Of a stretch of 7,696 nucleotides of DNA, positions 5,082-7,696 are shown in pieces. This stretch comes from Microbacteriaceae bacterium (GTDB lineage: Bacteria; Actinomycetota; Actinomycetes; Actinomycetales; Microbacteriaceae), in NCBI GenBank assembly GCA_017744755.1, contig JAGIAU010000098.1, positions 1-7,696 on the forward strand, written 5' to 3'. The position numbers and the translations under genes were made by a program. The notes below the pieces were generated by a model. That model did no database searches. It had not been told where the DNA came from and saw nothing but the letters and a program-made list of their open reading frames with translations. Position 1 is the stretch's first letter. The number at the start of each line of letters is the position of its first letter.

Positions 5082-6325
5082 GCGCGCCCGCCTCGCCGCG
5101 CGTCATGGCGGTCTACGGCACGCGCCCGGAGGCGATCAAGACGGCGCCGCTCGTGCGCCTGCTCCAGGAGGATCCCCGTCTCGACGTCACCGTCGTCGTG
5201 ACGGGCCAGCATCCCGAGCTGGTCGAGCGGGTGAACGCGACGTTCGGCATCGCGGCGGACCACGACCTGGCGGTCATGCGTCCCGGCCAGACGCTCCACG
5301 AGCTCGGGGCGACGATGCTCTCCCGGCTCGGCGCGCTGCTGGCGCAGGACCGCCCCGACGCCGTGCTCGTGCACGGCGACACCTCGACGGCCGCCGTCGC
5401 GGCGCTCGCGGCGTACTACGCCGGCATCCCCGTCGTGCACCTCGAGGCGGGGCTGCGCTCGGGCGACCTGGCCTCCCCCTTCCCCGAGGAGGGCAACCGC
5501 CGCATCATCGGACGGCTGGCCGCCCTGCACCTCGCCCCGACGGAGGGCGCGCTCGTCAACCTCCTCGGGGAGGACGTGGACCCGGAGACCGTCGTCGTCA
5601 CGGGGAACACGGTCATCGACGCGCTGCACATGACGCTCGGCACGCCCGCCGCGTTCGCCGACGAGCGGATCGCCGCGGCCGTGGACGGCGATCAGCAGAT
5701 CGTGCTCGTGACCGCGCACCGCCGCGAGGCGTGGTCGGGCGGCATCGCCGAGGTCGCACAGGCGCTCCACGACGTGCTCGAGGCGCACGGCGACGTGCGC
5801 GTCGTGCTCCCGCTGCACCCCAACCCGGTCGTCCGCGGCGCGATCCGCCCGATCCTCGGCGACCATCCGCGCGCGATCCTGTGCGAGCCGCTCGACTACC
5901 CCGAGTTCAGCCATCTGATGGCGGCGTCGACCGTCATCGTCACGGACTCCGGGGGCGTGCAGGAGGAGGCGCCGAGCATCGGCGTGCCCGTGCTCGTGAC
6001 GCGGGACACGACGGAGCGCCCCGAGGCGATCCAGGCGGGCGCCGCCCGGCTCGTCGGCACCGACCGCGAGTCGGTCGCGGCGGCGCTCAGCGCGCTGCTG
6101 GACGACGAGGCGGCGCGGACGCGCATGGCGCAGGCCCCGAGCCCCTATGGCGACGGGCTCGCCGCGCGGCGCGCCCTCGCCGCGATCGGCGAGTTCCTCG
6201 GCTGCGGGCAACGGCTGCCCGGCTTCGAGCCGAGCGACGAGAAGCCCGTCCGTGCGCGGCGCCGCACTGCGCCGCGCACGGACGATCTCGCGATCTCCGC
6301 GCTCCCGCTGCCCGACCTGGGTTGA
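5078..6325 (+). CDS. wecB: UDP-N-acetylglucosamine 2-epimerase, non-hydrolysing
   Basis: This cytoplasmic enzyme interconverts UDP-GlcNAc and UDP-ManNAc. The 415-residue product carries the family motifs: GTRPEAIK (14-21), GQHPEL (43-48), HGDTSTA (99-105), HLEAGLRSGD (121-130), PFPEEGNRR (134-142), TGNTVIDAL (175-183), HRRE (214-217), LHPNP (246-250), and TDSGGVQEEAPSIGVPVL followed by TRDTTERPEAI. The counterparts of the E. coli catalytic residues Asp95, Glu117, Glu131 and His213 are D101, E123, E137 and H214. After HRRE the usual Asn is Ala (HRREAW). The ATG at 5078 overlaps the preceding stop as ATGA, so I prefer it to the start at 5063, which lies deeper within that gene. The conserved fold ends near residue 375; about 40 further residues, rich in Arg and Pro, coincide with a strong DNA hairpin. 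Its product, UDP-ManNAc, may feed the operon's glycosyltransferase or a separate wall glycan pathway. Confidence 0.95.
   Translation: MSAPASPRVMAVYGTRPEAIKTAPLVRLLQEDPRLDVTVVVTGQHPELVERVNATFGIAADHDLAVMRPGQTLHELGATMLSRLGALLAQDRPDAVLVHGDTSTAAVAALAAYYAGIPVVHLEAGLRSGDLASPFPEEGNRRIIGRLAALHLAPTEGALVNLLGEDVDPETVVVTGNTVIDALHMTLGTPAAFADERIAAAVDGDQQIVLVTAHRREAWSGGIAEVAQALHDVLEAHGDVRVVLPLHPNPVVRGAIRPILGDHPRAILCEPLDYPEFSHLMAASTVIVTDSGGVQEEAPSIGVPVLVTRDTTERPEAIQAGAARLVGTDRESVAAALSALLDDEAARTRMAQAPSPYGDGLAARRALAAIGEFLGCGQRLPGFEPSDEKPVRARRRTAPRTDDLAISALPLPDLG
6247..6284 (+). repeat. Perfect 16-bp inverted repeat in the 3' end of wecB
   Basis: Positions 6247-6262 pair without mismatch with 6269-6284, leaving the six-base loop CGCACT. 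It is the longest perfect hairpin I found in the window. It lies in the non-conserved tail of the epimerase, 39 bases before the stop, and encodes the Arg-rich stretch VRARRRTAPR. No T-run follows. Together with the hairpin at 6351-6385 it could form a tandem terminator or a messenger-stabilising 3' end. Its position after the conserved protein fold suggests that the DNA or RNA structure, more than the protein, is what is kept. Confidence 0.65.
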
Positions 6326-6350
6326 GCCGGGCGACGGGGCACCAGTGGGT

Positions 6351-6385
6351 GCGAGGCCCGGTGCGTCTGGGGCGCCGGGCCTCGC
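6351..6385 (+). terminator. Operon-end hairpin terminator
   Basis: An 11-bp perfect stem (GCGAGGCCCGG at 6351-6361 with 6375-6385) extends inward by three more pairs including one G-T. It starts 26 bases after the epimerase stop codon. It lacks a clear T-run, as is common for actinobacterial terminators. It ends directly against the likely promoter of the next gene, so it probably insulates that gene from the operon. Confidence 0.65.
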
Positions 6386-6394
6386 TGGTACGCT
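6386..6394 (+). promoter_or_regulatory. Extended -10 promoter of a leaderless transcript
   Basis: TGG followed by TACGCT (6389-6394) is a reasonable extended -10 element. It ends 7 bases before the GTG at 6402, so transcription would start at or next to the start codon. No ribosome-binding site separates the two, which fits leaderless translation, a frequent arrangement in Actinobacteria. I see no consensus -35. Confidence 0.55.
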
Positions 6395-6401
6395 CCCCCG
6401 G

Positions 6402-7268
6402 GTGAACGCGCCGCAGGATCCGACCGGCTTCGGCGACGACGACCGCTACGGATCGGACGTCCTCGCCGGCTTCTCCAAGCGGGCGCCGCGCGCCGCGGCG
6501 CCCGAGATGGCCCTGGAGCCCGATCTCGTGCTCGAGACCGTCGCCGACGGCTGGGTCGGCGCGGTCGTCGCATGGGACGCCACCGGCGTGCACCTCGAGG
6601 ACCGCTTCGGGCGGGTCCGGGTCTTCCCGCGGACGACCGCGTTCCTCGTCGACGGCCGCCCCGTGCGGGTCGTCGTCCCCGCCGTCGCGCCGAAGGGTCC
6701 GGCACGCACCGCCTCGGGCTCGCTCGCGGTCGCGCAGGACCGCGCCCGCGTCGCCCGCGGCGGCCGCATCCTCGTCGAGGGGCGGCACGACGCGGAGCTC
6801 GTCGAGCGGGTCTGGGGCGACGATCTGCGCGTCGAGGGCGTCGTCGTGGAGTACCTCGAAGGCGTGGACCGTCTCGGCGCGTTCCTCGACGAGCTCCGAC
6901 CGGGGCCGGGACGCCGGGTGGGCGTTCTGGTCGACCATCTCGTCCCGGGCTCGAAGGAGTCGCGCATCGCCGATGCCGTCGCCGCCGGGCGGCACGGCGC
7001 GCACGCGCTCGTCGTCGGGCACCCCTTCGTCGATGTGTGGCAGTCCGTGACGCCGGCGGCGCTCGGCATCCCGGCGTGGCCGTCCGTGCCGCGCTCGATC
7101 GAGTGGAAGCACGGCATCTGCGAGGCCTTCGGCTGGCCGCACGCGACCCAGGCCGACATCGCGCAGGCGTGGCAGCGGATCCTCGGCCGCGTGCGCTCCT
7201 ACGCGGACCTGGAGCCCGCGCTGCTGGGCCGCGTCGAGGAGCTCATCGACTTCGTGACGGCGGAATAG
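6402..7268 (+). CDS. DUF3097 family protein
   Basis: The 288-residue soluble protein matches my knowledge of DUF3097, a conserved actinobacterial family of unknown function. Recognisable parts are DRYGSDVLAGF (14-24), the TDSG-free N-terminal domain ending near FPRTTAFLVDG (75-85), RILVEGRHDAELVERVWG (122-139), VEYLEGVD (149-156), GVLVDHLVPGSKES (174-187), then HPFVDVWQ and EWKHGICEAFGW. VEGxxDA with a later Asp in a hydrophobic strand (LVDH, D178) looks like a Toprim fold, as in primases and RNase M5, with E126 as the key acid; this hints at nucleic-acid or phosphate-ester chemistry but is inference. I chose GTG at 6402 because the conserved region starts soon after it and a -10 element sits just upstream; an earlier in-frame ATG would lie deep inside wecB. 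It is separated from the surface operon by a terminator, and is probably an unrelated housekeeping gene. Confidence 0.88.
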   Translation: MNAPQDPTGFGDDDRYGSDVLAGFSKRAPRAAAPEMALEPDLVLETVADGWVGAVVAWDATGVHLEDRFGRVRVFPRTTAFLVDGRPVRVVVPAVAPKGPARTASGSLAVAQDRARVARGGRILVEGRHDAELVERVWGDDLRVEGVVVEYLEGVDRLGAFLDELRPGPGRRVGVLVDHLVPGSKESRIADAVAAGRHGAHALVVGHPFVDVWQSVTPAALGIPAWPSVPRSIEWKHGICEAFGWPHATQADIAQAWQRILGRVRSYADLEPALLGRVEELIDFVTAE

Positions 7269-7269
7269 C

Positions 7270-7323
7270 CCGTTTCCGCCCGGGCCCGCCCGGAAACGGA
7301 AAACCCCCGGAGGACCGGGGGTT
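7270..7323. terminator. Bidirectional double-hairpin terminator
   Basis: Two hairpins lie between converging genes. The first pairs CCGTTTCCG (7270-7278) with CGGAAACGG (7291-7299). The second pairs AACCCCCGG (7302-7310) with CCGGGGGTT (7315-7323) around AGGA. On the minus strand the second stem is followed by TTTT, a classic intrinsic terminator for the tRNA transcript, which ends 9 bases before it. On the plus strand both stems follow the DUF3097 stop and the second is followed by TTCTG. Confidence 0.85.
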
Positions 7324-7331
7324 CTGCTCTG

Positions 7332-7403
7332 TGCGCGATACTGGGATCGAACCAGTGACCTCTTCCGTGTCAGGGAAGCGCGCTACCGCTGCGCCAATCG
7401 CGC
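7332..7403 (-). tRNA. tRNA-Val (GAC)
   Basis: The 72-base minus-strand sequence folds as a cloverleaf: acceptor GCGCGAT with ATCGCGC, discriminator A, anticodon stem CTTCC/GGAAG around CTGACAC (anticodon GAC at 7369-7371), and T-arm CTGG-TTCGATC-CCAG. The CCA end is not encoded, as is normal in this phylum. It is the last tRNA of the cluster, just before the terminator. Confidence 0.95.
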
Positions 7404-7431
7404 CTGTGCAACAGGCTTATTCAGTTACGCG

Positions 7432-7502
7432 AGGTGAGTACCGGATTCGAACCGGTGTACACGGCTTTGCAGGCCGTTGCCTCGCCTCTCGGCCAACCCA
7501 CC
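7432..7502 (-). tRNA. tRNA-Cys (GCA)
   Basis: The 71-base minus-strand sequence has acceptor GGTGGGT with ACTCACC (one G-T pair), discriminator T, anticodon stem ACGGC/GCCGT around CTGCAAA (anticodon GCA), and T-arm ACCGG-TTCGAAT-CCGGT. CCA is not encoded. It is 28 bases upstream of tRNA-Val and in the same transcript. Confidence 0.95.
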
Positions 7503-7524
7503 GTGGTGAGAAATATCTTCCTCG

Positions 7525-7597
7525 AGCGGATGACGAGACTCGAACTCGCGACCCTCACCTTGGCAAGGTGATGCGCTACCAACTGCGCTACATCCGC
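7525..7597 (-). tRNA. tRNA-Gly (GCC)
   Basis: The 73-base minus-strand sequence has acceptor GCGGATG with CATCCGC, discriminator T, anticodon stem TCACC/GGTGA around TTGCCAA (anticodon GCC), and T-arm GCGAG-TTCGAGT-CTCGT. CCA is not encoded. It is the first tRNA of the Gly-Cys-Val transcript, with a 22-base spacer to tRNA-Cys. Confidence 0.95.
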
Positions 7598-7623
7598 ACG
7601 CGCCGGTTTCCCGGTGCCCGACT

Positions 7624-7653
7624 ACGTTACCCGATCCTGGACGCCGACGCCAA
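7624..7653 (-). promoter_or_regulatory. Candidate promoter of the tRNA cluster
   Basis: On the minus strand TTGGCG (7648-7653) and TAACGT (7624-7629) are separated by 18 bases. The -35 matches the consensus at four of six positions and the -10 at three. Transcription would start near 7617, giving a leader of about 20 bases before tRNA-Gly. The rest of 7598-7696 holds no supported gene. Confidence 0.4.
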
Positions 7654-7696
7654 GCTGCGGCGACTCGGCGTGTTCTCCCGCGGTATGGCAATATGG

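Noticed and set aside
7641..7671. Inverted repeat ACGCCGA/TCGGCGT at the right edge as a terminator
   Set aside because: The stem is short, the loop is 17 bases, there is no T-run, and it overlaps the candidate tRNA promoter; the neighbouring gene is outside the window.
7425..7691. An 88-codon minus-strand frame near the right edge
   Set aside because: It runs through tRNA-Cys and tRNA-Gly; its translation is that of tRNA sequence.

Overview
The window comes from a very GC-rich actinobacterium, most likely a member of Microbacteriaceae or a close relative. Three points support this. Third codon positions are almost always G or C. One gene encodes a DUF3097 protein, a family I know from Actinobacteria. 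A tRNA-Gly/Cys/Val cluster without encoded CCA ends follows it, an arrangement typical of the phylum. The placement rests on these traits alone, since no similarity search was run.

Left edge (1-1194, minus strand): a secreted, DUF4434-like putative glycoside hydrolase, cut by the window edge inside a Pro/Ala-rich tail. A 427-bp divergent intergenic region (1195-1621) follows. It holds several hairpins and a pair of mutually exclusive stems.

Centre (1622-6325, plus strand): a tightly packed operon of five genes. In order they are (i) a secreted choice-of-anchor G-like surface protein ending in a C-terminal membrane segment and RRRR; (ii) a 62-residue protein that is essentially a free-standing LAxTG cell-wall sorting signal; (iii) a membrane-bound processive-type family 2 glycosyltransferase; (iv) a small four-helix membrane protein whose Cys, Arg and His all lie at the predicted outer face, as in exosortases/archaeosortases; and (v) a non-hydrolysing UDP-GlcNAc 2-epimerase (WecB type). 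The last four genes are joined by 1- to 4-base start/stop overlaps, so they are probably co-translated. I read this as a Gram-positive exosortase locus that processes or anchors the surface protein (and perhaps the mini-protein), coupled to synthesis of a UDP-ManNAc-derived glycan. The divergent hydrolase may act on that glycan. The assignment of each gene is fairly well supported; the joint system is inference.

Right side (6351-7696): a strong terminator hairpin, then an apparently leaderless GTG-start DUF3097 gene, a bidirectional double-hairpin terminator, and the minus-strand cluster tRNA-Gly(GCC), tRNA-Cys(GCA), tRNA-Val(GAC) with a candidate promoter near the right edge. This part looks like ordinary housekeeping sequence.
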